From NCBI GenBank assembly GCA_902532015.1, contig CACAGI010000005.1:1-64000 (forward strand): a stretch of DNA of 64,000 nt, read 5' to 3'. Origin of the DNA: an uncultured SAR86 cluster bacterium. GTDB taxonomy: Bacteria; Pseudomonadota; Gammaproteobacteria; Magnimaribacterales; Magnimaribacteraceae. Of the stretch, positions 18,502-26,530 are shown one piece after another (within the stretch, counting starts at the first letter, position 1; the number at the start of each line of letters is the position of its first letter). Below the pieces are notes generated by a model. That model was not told the origin of the DNA. It did no database searches and worked only from the letters and a program-made list of their open reading frames with translations. The position numbers were made by a program, and so were the translations under genes.

Positions 18502-19578
18502 TTATTTCCTTTGATGTTGTTTTAAAAAATCCCAGATTAGTTCATTGCCCCAGTTAAGATCCTTATATTCTCTTTTGCACTCATAATAAGATTGAACATT
18601 GTTATTTTGTAATGAGTCTCTACAAAATCCAACACTTTCATTCTGCCCTGGCCAAAAATGACCTCCTCCAGGTATTTCACAGATCTGGACTTCATGGTTA
18701 GAAGAATCACATTTACTTCTTTTTGAACAGATTAATCCTTTCTCCTGAGAAAACTTTAGCTCAGAGTTAATTAAGTTATCATTACAATTCATTGCATTAG
18801 CCCAATTATTAAATAATTCGGACGTTGGTTCGTAAAAGAAACCATCCGAAGAAGAAGAGCCGTCATAAGGCGTTGTTTTATCTAAAGAGCCATAAATAAT
18901 TAATAAAGGAAGGTCACTTTTGTTTTCACAAGAATTAGAAATTGCTACGGAGCTTGCAACCGCAACTGACGCACTCAGTAGTTCCGGGTGTAGGCAAGAA
19001 AATCTATAAGTCATGGCACCACCGTTACTCATTCCAATCATGTACCGTCTTTTTTTATCAATTCGATAATTAGAAGAAACCTCTTCTATCACAGATTTTA
19101 AGAAACCCAAATCGTCATAACATGAAGTCCAGGCACAGAAGCTAAAATCTGAACACTCTGGTGGCTTGGGATAGGTAGGTCTATTTAACTTACATTTTTT
19201 TGGTTTATTTGGTTCTTGTTCCTTATTACTCACCAAGTCATTCCAAGAACTTACAAATGTCGATCTGTTCTGAAAAACTGAATTGAAATGAGAGCCTTGA
19301 GGATAAACTATTACTATATCTTCCTTTTCAGCAAGTAAATTCATTCCCTTGGTAGTTTCTTTTTGGAATCCGCTCGCAGTTCCTGTATAGCCATGCAGAC
19401 CAAATATTACTGGGAATAATTTTTTCTTATTTTCTTCGTAATTATCAGGAAGATAAATTAAGTATTCTCTCTCTATACCTTCCCAATCCTTTTTTATAGA
19501 TAGATATTCTTCCGTCCATAAATTTGAACTCAATAAATATAAATAGACAGTTAGACTAAGAAGAATTTTAATATTCAT
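18502..19578 (-). CDS. Exported PHB-depolymerase/feruloyl-esterase-like protein
   Basis: 358-residue secreted esterase of the LpqC/Esterase_phd group. A signal peptide covers about the first 22 residues. FGLHGYTGTASGF supplies the oxyanion loop, GMSNGGAMTYR the nucleophile Ser, IYGSLDKTTPYDG the acid and PGGGHFWPG the His. The mature protein is rich in Cys, for example CSDFSFCAWTSC, suggesting several disulfides. Polyhydroxybutyrate, feruloyl-sugar or other small ester substrates are possible. TTTAAT sits exactly 12 bases before the ATG, pointing to a leaderless mRNA. First gene of the esterase, CoA-transferase, acyl-CoA dehydrogenase group. Confidence 0.82.
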   Translation of the reverse strand: MNIKILLSLTVYLYLLSSNLWTEEYLSIKKDWEGIEREYLIYLPDNYEENKKKLFPVIFGLHGYTGTASGFQKETTKGMNLLAEKEDIVIVYPQGSHFNSVFQNRSTFVSSWNDLVSNKEQEPNKPKKCKLNRPTYPKPPECSDFSFCAWTSCYDDLGFLKSVIEEVSSNYRIDKKRRYMIGMSNGGAMTYRFSCLHPELLSASVAVASSVAISNSCENKSDLPLLIIYGSLDKTTPYDGSSSSDGFFYEPTSELFNNWANAMNCNDNLINSELKFSQEKGLICSKRSKCDSSNHEVQICEIPGGGHFWPGQNESVGFCRDSLQNNNVQSYYECKREYKDLNWGNELIWDFLKQHQRK

Positions 19579-19584
19579 AATTTA

Positions 19585-19590
19585 ATTAAA
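19585..19590 (-). promoter_or_regulatory. -10 element of the esterase gene, leaderless layout
   Basis: On the minus strand this reads TTTAAT, followed by six bases and then the ATG at 19578. A hexamer at -12 to -7 puts the transcription start on the A of the start codon. It is divergent from the neighbouring TATAAT of the PaaI gene. Confidence 0.45.
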
Positions 19591-19602
19591 CGATTCTAGG
19601 AT

Positions 19603-19608
19603 TATAAT
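19603..19608 (+). promoter_or_regulatory. -10 element of the PaaI-like gene, leaderless layout
   Basis: A perfect TATAAT is followed by six bases (TTAAAG) and the ATG at 19615. This predicts a transcript starting at or next to the start codon. The -35 region is poorly conserved. Confidence 0.55.
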
Positions 19609-19614
19609 TTAAAG

Positions 19615-20022
19615 ATGATAGATCAAAAAATACCAGAAGGCTTTAAAGAGCTAAAAATTCCTCAAAAGCACATTGAAAATATGGGTCCAGGATTTTATAA
19701 AAAAGAGGACGATCAATTATTTATGATCTTCTTTGCTAAAGAAGAACATAGTAATTTTTATGAATCAGCCCATGGAGGTGCACTTATGGCCTTAGCTGAT
19801 TTTTGTACAACTTCTGCGATGATGAAGGATAGAAATAGTTTAGTGACAACAGTGAGCTTTCACACTGAGTTTATAGCACCTGCGCCCATTGATAGCATGC
19901 TACTTATACGCGCTAAACCTACTAAAGTAGGAAAATCTATAGGTTTTGTGGAAGGTGACATAACTGTTGATGATAAGACTATAATTACTTTTGGAGGAGT
20001 TGGAAAAATACTAAAAACATAA
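19615..20022 (+). CDS. PaaI-type hotdog thioesterase
   Basis: 135-residue acyl-CoA thioesterase of the PaaI/YbgC-like hotdog group. The signature HGGALMALADFCTTSAMM carries the Gly-Gly and Asp typical of PaaI enzymes, and VSFHTEFIAPAPIDSML is the second core strand pair. It would release CoA from stalled aryl- or acyl-CoA intermediates. It overlaps the following reductase by one base (TAATG), so the two are coupled. A TATAAT six bases before the ATG suggests a leaderless message. Substrate unassigned. Confidence 0.87.
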   Translation: MIDQKIPEGFKELKIPQKHIENMGPGFYKKEDDQLFMIFFAKEEHSNFYESAHGGALMALADFCTTSAMMKDRNSLVTTVSFHTEFIAPAPIDSMLLIRAKPTKVGKSIGFVEGDITVDDKTIITFGGVGKILKT

Positions 20023-21200
20023 TGGACAAAAAATACGAAATAATTGTTTATGGCGCTACCGGCTTTACTGGTCAGATTTGCTGTAAATATCTAAGGGATA
20101 ATTATCCTGACTTGATTTGGGCAATGGCTGGAAGAAATGAAGAAAAATTAGAACAAATTAAATCTAATTTTAATTTTCACTGTGACGTAGTAGTTGCTGA
20201 TGGTGCAGATATCGAAGCTTTAAGATCATTGGCAAGCCAAACTAAAGTCGTTTTATCGACAGCAGGGCCATTCGCAAGATACGGCTCTTTATTGGTTCAG
20301 GCGTGTGTGGAAAAAGAAGCTCATTACACCGACATAACAGGCGAAAACCATTGGGTTAGAGGTCTGATTGACAAGCATCATGAAGAAGCTGCTTCAAAAG
20401 GAATAAGAATTATTCCGTCGTGCGGGTATGATTCTATTCCTTCTGACATTGGGGCCTTTTTCACAATAAACCAATTTGGTAAGTCTGTATCTAGAGTCGA
20501 TGTTTATCATGAAGCATTAGGTGGTGCTTCAGGCGGTACGACAGAAACTATGTTTACTATGGACGGTCTTAGTAAAGAAATGAGAGATCCTTTTGTTTTA
20601 AATCCCAAAGAAACTGTATCAGAAGAGCAGAGAGAAAAATCTAAAGATGGCTTTACTATTGAACAAATTGATGGAGTAGAAGGGTGGACCGGAATGGGTA
20701 TGATGGCTGTTGCTAATACCAGAGTTGTAAGAAGATCAGCTGCATTAATGGAGCAGAATCAGAAACCTTATGGAAATAATTTTACTTTTGGCGAGCATGG
20801 TTTGTTTTCAACTAAACGTATGGCTAGATTAGCTTCTTATGGACTGATAATGGCTTTCATAGTTTTGAGTACACCTATAAAACGATTAGTGAGACCTTTT
20901 CTTCCAAAACCTGGAGAAGGCCCGAGTCAAGAAATGCAAGATAAAGGCTGGTTTAGAGCAACTTTCGTTGCACATTCTGAAGATGGCGATAGAAAGATCT
21001 GTTCAATGTATGGATCCGGAGACCCTGGATATAAATCTACAGCTAAATTAGTTTGTGAATCTGCTATGGCTCTAGCTAAGTCTAATGAACTTCCTGGAGG
21101 CAATGAATATGGTGGAGTTTTAACTTCTGCCGTAGGACTAGGAGAAGTTTTAGTGGACAGACTTAGGAATGCTGAAATTGAATTTAAAGTTCTAAATTAG
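20022..21200 (+). CDS. Saccharopine dehydrogenase-like / trans-acting enoyl reductase family protein
   Basis: 392-residue NAD(P)-binding oxidoreductase. The Rossmann motif VYGATGFTGQICCKYL is at the N-terminus and STAGPFARYGSLLVQAC and IPSCGYDSIPSD follow, the pattern of the saccharopine dehydrogenase NADP-binding family that includes mycobacterial trans-acting enoyl reductases and human SCCPDH. A hydrophobic stretch around residue 285 (YGLIMAFIVLSTPI) suggests membrane contact. Probably acts on a lipid-type substrate rather than in lysine metabolism. Co-translated with the PaaI-like thioesterase; its 3' end overlaps the phosphofructokinase gene tail to tail by 4 bases. Confidence 0.8.
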   Translation: MDKKYEIIVYGATGFTGQICCKYLRDNYPDLIWAMAGRNEEKLEQIKSNFNFHCDVVVADGADIEALRSLASQTKVVLSTAGPFARYGSLLVQACVEKEAHYTDITGENHWVRGLIDKHHEEAASKGIRIIPSCGYDSIPSDIGAFFTINQFGKSVSRVDVYHEALGGASGGTTETMFTMDGLSKEMRDPFVLNPKETVSEEQREKSKDGFTIEQIDGVEGWTGMGMMAVANTRVVRRSAALMEQNQKPYGNNFTFGEHGLFSTKRMARLASYGLIMAFIVLSTPIKRLVRPFLPKPGEGPSQEMQDKGWFRATFVAHSEDGDRKICSMYGSGDPGYKSTAKLVCESAMALAKSNELPGGNEYGGVLTSAVGLGEVLVDRLRNAEIEFKVLN

Positions 21201-22453
21201 ACTTTAAACCTTTTAAGTTTTTTCTTCACCAACCTATTCTTTAAAGAAGCTGTTTGTATGACTCCTTCTTCGAAAGGAACCTTGGCTTCACCTTGAATCA
21301 ACGGTCTAAGATAATTTTTGCAAGATTGAGTTATTCCAAATCCATCCTTTGATATGAAATTTTTAGGCATTTTCTTTTCTACGTTGGCTACCTTAGATAG
21401 TTCCACTTTTCCAATTTCCCAAGAATAAGGTTTAGATTTCTTCCTTACAATAACTGGCATGATGCTATTTTCACCAGAAGTAGCAAATTGAACAGCAGCT
21501 TTACCAACTGCATATGCTTGATCCAAGTCTACTTTAGAAGATATATGCCTTGCTGATCGTTGTAGGTAGTCTGAAACAGCCCAATGGTATTTGAGTTCTA
21601 ATTTTTTATTAACTATTTCCGCAATTCTAGGCCCCACACCTCCAAGTTGTTTATGACCAAAAGAATCGACTCTTCCTGCATCTGCAAGAAATTTTCCATT
21701 TTTGTATTTCACACCTTCTGATACAACTATTACGCAATAACCGTCTTTTTTTACCGAATCTTTTACCTTCTGCAAGAATTTACTTTCATTGAAAGGAACT
21801 TCTGGAAGCAAAATAATGTGCGGTGCTGGATTATCTTTAGATTGTGCTAAGCCTGAAGAAGCAGCTAACCAGCCTGCGTGTCTTCCCATTACCTCAAATA
21901 TGAAAACTTTTGTGGAGCTACTAGACATACTTTTTACGTCTAAAGCTGACTCTTTTGTAGAGGTAGCAATATACTTTGCAACAGAACCAAATCCAGGACA
22001 GTTATCCGTATAAGGTAAGTCGTTGTCTATAGTTTTAGGAATACCTATACAAGTAACTGGAAATCCAGCTTCTTTTGTGTATTGAGATATTTTATTTGAG
22101 GTGTCTTGAGAATCCCCGCCGCCGTTATAAAAGAAGTACCCTATCTCATGAGCTTTAAAAACTTCAATTAACCTTTTATATTCTCTTCCATTCTGCGCGG
22201 CATCTTTAAGTTTATGCCTGCAAGAACCAAAAGCTCCACCAGGTGTATGCATTAGTTTTCTAATTTCTGAAGGGTTTTCGACACTGGTGTCTATAAGCTC
22301 TTCATTCAGGATTCCTAAAATTCCATCTTTTCCAGCGTACACTTTTTTAATTCTTTTAGACTTTCTAGCCGACTCTATAACCGCACAAGCAGTAGCATTT
22401 ATGACTGAAGTTACTCCTCCAGATTGAGCGTATAGAGCATTTTTTGCTTTCAT
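21197..22453 (-). CDS. pfp: Phosphofructokinase, pyrophosphate-dependent type
   Basis: 418-residue group of phosphofructokinases similar to PPi-dependent enzymes of methanotrophs and other proteobacteria. AQSGGVTSVINATACAVIE binds phosphate. YNGGGDSQDTSNK occupies the donor site, where ATP enzymes have GGDGS; Asp in place of Gly there is the usual marker of PPi use. GIPKTIDNDLPYTD carries the catalytic Asp, and EVMGRHAGWLAAS contacts fructose 6-phosphate. PPi use would make the step reversible. The start is ATG, and the gene is transcribed alone, divergent from mpl. Confidence 0.85.
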   Translation of the reverse strand: MKAKNALYAQSGGVTSVINATACAVIESARKSKRIKKVYAGKDGILGILNEELIDTSVENPSEIRKLMHTPGGAFGSCRHKLKDAAQNGREYKRLIEVFKAHEIGYFFYNGGGDSQDTSNKISQYTKEAGFPVTCIGIPKTIDNDLPYTDNCPGFGSVAKYIATSTKESALDVKSMSSSSTKVFIFEVMGRHAGWLAASSGLAQSKDNPAPHIILLPEVPFNESKFLQKVKDSVKKDGYCVIVVSEGVKYKNGKFLADAGRVDSFGHKQLGGVGPRIAEIVNKKLELKYHWAVSDYLQRSARHISSKVDLDQAYAVGKAAVQFATSGENSIMPVIVRKKSKPYSWEIGKVELSKVANVEKKMPKNFISKDGFGITQSCKNYLRPLIQGEAKVPFEEGVIQTASLKNRLVKKKLKRFKV

Positions 22454-22503
22454 ATGTGTGATGTTACTGAAAACAAGTCTATCTTGGAATCATTCTTGAT
22501 AGG

Positions 22504-22509
22504 TATAAT
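22504..22509 (+). promoter_or_regulatory. -10 element of mpl, leaderless layout
   Basis: A perfect TATAAT is followed by six bases (CCTTTT) and the mpl ATG at 22516. No Shine-Dalgarno can fit. The -35 is weak. Confidence 0.55.
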
Positions 22510-22515
22510 CCTTTT

Positions 22516-23865
22516 ATGGCTAAAGAAAAAATTCATATATTAGGAATATGTGGAACTTTTATGGGAGGATTGGCCATCTTAGGAAAAGAAGCCGGTCTTG
22601 AAATAAGCGGATGTGATTCTAATATTTATCCCCCTATGTCAGAACATTTATTTGAAATGGGCATTGAAATTAATTCCGGTTATAACCCTTCTGATTTACC
22701 AAAAGCTGATTTCTATGTTATCGGAAATGCTATTTCAAGAGGCAATCCTGCTTTAGAGGAATTGCTTAATAGAAAGGCTAATTTAATTTCGGGACCACAA
22801 TGGTTATATAACTTCGTGCTTAAGAATAAAAAAGTCATAGCAGCATCAGGAACTCATGGCAAAACAACAACAACTGCCATGATTGCATGGATTTTTGAAT
22901 ACTTGAAGATCGATGTAGGATATCTTATCGCAGGAAAGCCAAAAGATTTTAAGAAATCTGCCAGAAAAGGGTCTGAAGATATTTTTATTATCGAAGCAGA
23001 TGAGTACGACACAGCTTTTTTTGATAAAAGATCAAAATTTATACATTACAAGCCCGATACACTGATTGTAAATAATATTGAATTTGATCATGCAGATATT
23101 TTTAAAGATATAACTGACATACATAAAGAGTTCCATAATTTAATAAGGTCAATGCCAGAAGAGGCACAAATTATCTTTCCTACAGAAGATTTAAACATAG
23201 CTAAAGTTCTAAATATGGGTTGTTGGAGCAAGCAAGAGAGCTATTCAATTAATGGTAAGGCTCAGAATAATTACACTGCAATATCATCAGATTATTCAAA
23301 AATAAGATTCAAAACAGACACTGATGAGGGTGAATTAAATTGGAAGATGTTTGGTGAATATAACGCTAGAAACGCAATGAGTGCGATCTTAGCAGCCAGA
23401 AGATATGGCGTAACTCTTACTCAATCGTTAGAAGCATTATCACATTTTAAAGGAGTTGCTAAAAGACAAGACATACTTATTGAAGAAGAAAACATTATTG
23501 TCATGGAGGATTTTGCTCATCATCCCACAGCCATTCAGATGACTTTATCGGGTCTTCGAAATAGGTATAAGGATCACAAAATTATTGCAGCCATAGAATT
23601 ACGGTCTAATACTATGAAGTCAGGACATCATGATGATGTGTTAATTAAAGCTACAAAAGAAGCAGATAAAGTTTATTGGAAAATTGAAGATAAGAAGCAA
23701 TTAGATAAATTTTTAGACTCAGATATTTCTAGGTCTAAACCAATTCAATCAGTTGAAGAAACTTCTAATGAGATAGTTCAAGGTATCGAAAAAAAGACTT
23801 TAATTGTAGTTATCTCAAATGCAGATTTTGATGGTTTGTCACAAAAAATAATAAATAAATTATAA
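22516..23865 (+). CDS. mpl: UDP-MurNAc:L-Ala-gamma-D-Glu-meso-DAP ligase
   Basis: Murein-recycling ligase that joins the salvaged tripeptide to UDP-N-acetylmuramic acid. Mur-ligase layout: N-terminal GICGTFMGGLAILGKEAG, ATP loop ASGTHGKTTTTAMIAW (about residues 114-129), EADEYDTAF, the central FDHADIF, and the C-terminal EDFAHHPTAIQMTL. The GICGTFMGG start distinguishes Mpl from MurC. At 449 residues it is the normal length. It stands 9 bases upstream of the Lon-N gene in a probable two-gene operon. Indicates that the organism recycles DAP-type peptidoglycan. Confidence 0.95.
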   Translation: MAKEKIHILGICGTFMGGLAILGKEAGLEISGCDSNIYPPMSEHLFEMGIEINSGYNPSDLPKADFYVIGNAISRGNPALEELLNRKANLISGPQWLYNFVLKNKKVIAASGTHGKTTTTAMIAWIFEYLKIDVGYLIAGKPKDFKKSARKGSEDIFIIEADEYDTAFFDKRSKFIHYKPDTLIVNNIEFDHADIFKDITDIHKEFHNLIRSMPEEAQIIFPTEDLNIAKVLNMGCWSKQESYSINGKAQNNYTAISSDYSKIRFKTDTDEGELNWKMFGEYNARNAMSAILAARRYGVTLTQSLEALSHFKGVAKRQDILIEEENIIVMEDFAHHPTAIQMTLSGLRNRYKDHKIIAAIELRSNTMKSGHHDDVLIKATKEADKVYWKIEDKKQLDKFLDSDISRSKPIQSVEETSNEIVQGIEKKTLIVVISNADFDGLSQKIINKL

Positions 23866-23874
23866 AAGAGATAA

Positions 23875-24471
23875 ATGAAGGAAATTAATACTTACCCCGT
23901 ATTTCCCCTTTCAATTAATGTTCTTCCAGGTGCCTACCTGCCATTGCAGATATTTGAACCAAGATACTTAGACATGGTAAAAAGTAGTTTAGCTAAAGAA
24001 GAAGGGTTCTGTATTGCCTTAACTAAGCAAGATGAAGAGGCATATACAGATGAACTACCAAACCTTTTTGAGGTAGCGACTTATGTAGAAATTGTGGATT
24101 TTAATCAGCTTCAGAATGGACTACTTGGAATCACTGTCAAAGGGTTAGACAAAGTTAAGATTTTAGATAGATGGAAGCAAGATGACGAATTACTATTAGC
24201 TAAAATATCTAAATTTAAAGAATTAGGAGAAGATTTTTCTGAAGATCCTGCTTATAAAGAAATATGGAGTATGTTGACAGAAATAAGCAATCATCCAGAA
24301 GTAAAAAAATTAAATTTAGAAATAGATCTAAAAAATGCCATTAATGTCAGCTACATACTTGGGAGCCTGCTTCCTCTTACTCCTATAGAAAAACAGACGA
24401 TGCTGGAATTAGAGAATAGTCTAGAGAAACTTGACTTTCTAAAGTCTATTATTAAAAAGTTGGGCGGTTAA
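23875..24471 (+). CDS. Lon substrate-binding-domain protein (no protease domain)
   Basis: 198 residues made of the Lon N-terminal (LAN/PUA-like) domain alone: YPVFPLSINVLPGAYLPLQIFEPRY at the start, then EIVDFNQLQNGLLGITVKGL, with a helical C-terminal part. ATPase and Ser-Lys protease domains are absent, which is normal for the family often called peptidase S16 N-terminal protein. Possible role in recognising unfolded proteins; function is not established. Convergent with the carotenoid oxygenase, 2 bases apart. Confidence 0.85.
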   Translation: MKEINTYPVFPLSINVLPGAYLPLQIFEPRYLDMVKSSLAKEEGFCIALTKQDEEAYTDELPNLFEVATYVEIVDFNQLQNGLLGITVKGLDKVKILDRWKQDDELLLAKISKFKELGEDFSEDPAYKEIWSMLTEISNHPEVKKLNLEIDLKNAINVSYILGSLLPLTPIEKQTMLELENSLEKLDFLKSIIKKLGG

Positions 24472-24473
24472 AT

Positions 24474-25877
24474 TTATGTTCCTGATCGCCAATTTCCATG
24501 AAAACCATATGGAATTCTGTGAGGAAGCATTGCTCTTGCAATAGGCCCTGATGAAATATTTTCAGCATCGAATATCATTAGATCTGAACGATTCTCTTCT
24601 CCTAGATAGCCTAAAGCAATAACATAGCCAACGCCTTCATCTGCATCGGGTGATTTTGGAACGAATATTGGCTCTCCCACTGCATCAAGTTCTGATAAAG
24701 AAAAAACTTCTTTATTGCCTGTTTTATAGTCGTATCTCGTAATTGAGTTAAAACTAATTCCCTTTGGAGAGTTTCCATGATTAGAAGCATAAATACCATA
24801 ACGGTAATTAGACATACTGTATCTTTCATCTAATCTCGGAAATTCACCAATATGTTCATCAAGGTAGTCTTTTTTTATTGAACCTGAGTTGGAAGTAAGG
24901 TCAATTTCCCAACGATTTAGCCTTGCTTCAGCTTTTTTATTGTCAGGTGTAGATCCGTCAAGATGAGGAAATAAAGGTGCTTCTTCAAATTGCATCATAT
25001 CAGCAACTATCTTATCCCCATCGGTATATGCATTCATGGGATGAAAAACATAACAAGGATCATCCTCAATCCATTTGATATCTTTGACGGTCCCGTTTCT
25101 TGGCATAACTCCTATCTGACTTAATCTATTTGAGTCCCAAGCTATTGGCGACATGCCTTTAGCTACAAGATTGAAATCTATGATTAATGGAAAGATAGGA
25201 AATATTACATGTTCGGTTGTTACTATAAAGTCGTGAACCATACTCGAATAAGGAGTTTCAAATTCAGAATAACCTGTAAGTTCTCCAGAGGCATCGATAA
25301 CAAAGTAAGTCATCTTATTTTCACCAAATCCATAACTAAAACCAAACATTTCACCAGTTTTGGGATCAATCTTGGGATGAGCTGTCATAGCAGAATGTAA
25401 TTTTTTCTTATAGTCCCAAGATCCTTTTGATTCAAGGCTTATTGGGTCTAGTTCAAAGGGTGGATGTCCTTCTTCAAGGGCAAGCAGTTTATTAGCATGA
25501 TAAATGATATTGGTATTTGCTGTTCCATCTGAGCTATCAAAATCATAAATTGGATCAGATTCCATAGGATTAAGGGCATTGATTAAAGATCTCCCAGCCT
25601 TTCTTTCTTGTTTCCATTTAGAAGTTTGTACCCATCTATTCTTGTAAGAGATTTTGCCGTCCTCAAAATTAAACGCATGGATCATTCCATCTCCAGCAAA
25701 CCAGTGGTATTGTCCTCCCATTGGAGGAAATTGTGGATCAGGACCATTTCTGTAGTAGCTTCCAAACAAGTCTTTAGGCACCTCACCTTCGATAATTAAA
25801 TCTTTTATATCGCACTCCATCCTTAGCGGTGCGTAGTTCCCTTTAAGATTAGGATGATCAGGATAAACTTCTGTCAT
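24474..25877 (-). CDS. Carotenoid cleavage oxygenase (RPE65/CCD family)
   Basis: 467-residue seven-bladed propeller dioxygenase with non-haem Fe(II). The four iron-binding His residues sit in TAHPKID, MVHDFIV, VFHPMNAY and the last GFHGNW close to the C-terminus. YRNGPDPQF near residue 45 is also a family mark. It could cleave carotenoids or apocarotenoids (a retinal supply for a rhodopsin is one option) or stilbene-type lignin compounds; the sequence alone does not decide. No lycopene cyclase, phytoene synthase or rhodopsin gene is in the window. GAGGAA precedes the ATG, 2 bases after the dedA-like gene, so both are probably co-transcribed. Confidence 0.9.
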   Translation of the reverse strand: MTEVYPDHPNLKGNYAPLRMECDIKDLIIEGEVPKDLFGSYYRNGPDPQFPPMGGQYHWFAGDGMIHAFNFEDGKISYKNRWVQTSKWKQERKAGRSLINALNPMESDPIYDFDSSDGTANTNIIYHANKLLALEEGHPPFELDPISLESKGSWDYKKKLHSAMTAHPKIDPKTGEMFGFSYGFGENKMTYFVIDASGELTGYSEFETPYSSMVHDFIVTTEHVIFPIFPLIIDFNLVAKGMSPIAWDSNRLSQIGVMPRNGTVKDIKWIEDDPCYVFHPMNAYTDGDKIVADMMQFEEAPLFPHLDGSTPDNKKAEARLNRWEIDLTSNSGSIKKDYLDEHIGEFPRLDERYSMSNYRYGIYASNHGNSPKGISFNSITRYDYKTGNKEVFSLSELDAVGEPIFVPKSPDADEGVGYVIALGYLGEENRSDLMIFDAENISSGPIARAMLPHRIPYGFHGNWRSGT

Positions 25878-25879
25878 GG

Positions 25880-26485
25880 TTATTCCTCTATATATTTACT
25901 GTTAAAGTACCTTACTATTGTTATCAATACAATAATTCCAATTAATATTGCTATTATCCAGTTAAGATCAAATTGGCTGTCAAAAATTGATTTTCCAGCG
26001 TAATAACCAGGAACAGTGTAAAGAATAGCCCACAAAAAAGAAGAGAATATCTCGACAGTGAAGAAATATTTAAAGTTCATACCCAATGAACCCGCCGTAA
26101 TTGGAAGCAAGGGTCTAATTGGTCCTATAAACTTTCCGATAAATACCCCTAAGATACCAAAACGCTTCACAAAGCTTCTCCCTTGGACTAATAAATTAGG
26201 ATATTTATTAAAGGGCCATAATTTATCAATAGATTTACTAATTTTAGTTCCAAGCAAGAAACTCAGAATATCAGCTAAATAACTTGCGACATAAGCAATC
26301 AATACAAGTTCAACAACATTCAATGTAGAGGAGGCCATTCCCGAAATCACAGCAAGGAGCACAACACCTGGAATTATCACTCCAATTAAAGCAAAAGATT
26401 CTATAAAAGCAGCAAAAAATACACCAAGCGCAATCCATTCAGGATGATCCTTTAACCACAAAATTACTTCATTGAACTCAAACAC
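25880..26485 (-). CDS. DedA/SNARE-associated family membrane protein
   Basis: 201-residue inner-membrane protein with several transmembrane helices. The DedA hallmarks are visible: the re-entrant segment IESFALIGVIIPGVVLLAVISG and FIGPIRPLLPITAGSLGM with the conserved Arg. Family members act in undecaprenyl phosphate or phospholipid translocation and in membrane homeostasis. The start is GTG; no ATG is available near the N-terminus. The downstream neighbour is the carotenoid oxygenase. Divergent from proA. Confidence 0.9.
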   Translation of the reverse strand: MFEFNEVILWLKDHPEWIALGVFFAAFIESFALIGVIIPGVVLLAVISGMASSTLNVVELVLIAYVASYLADILSFLLGTKISKSIDKLWPFNKYPNLLVQGRSFVKRFGILGVFIGKFIGPIRPLLPITAGSLGMNFKYFFTVEIFSSFLWAILYTVPGYYAGKSIFDSQFDLNWIIAILIGIIVLITIVRYFNSKYIEE

Positions 26486-26530
26486 TTTATAATCTTTATT
26501 TTAACTATTGTTTCATTAGAATATTGCATT

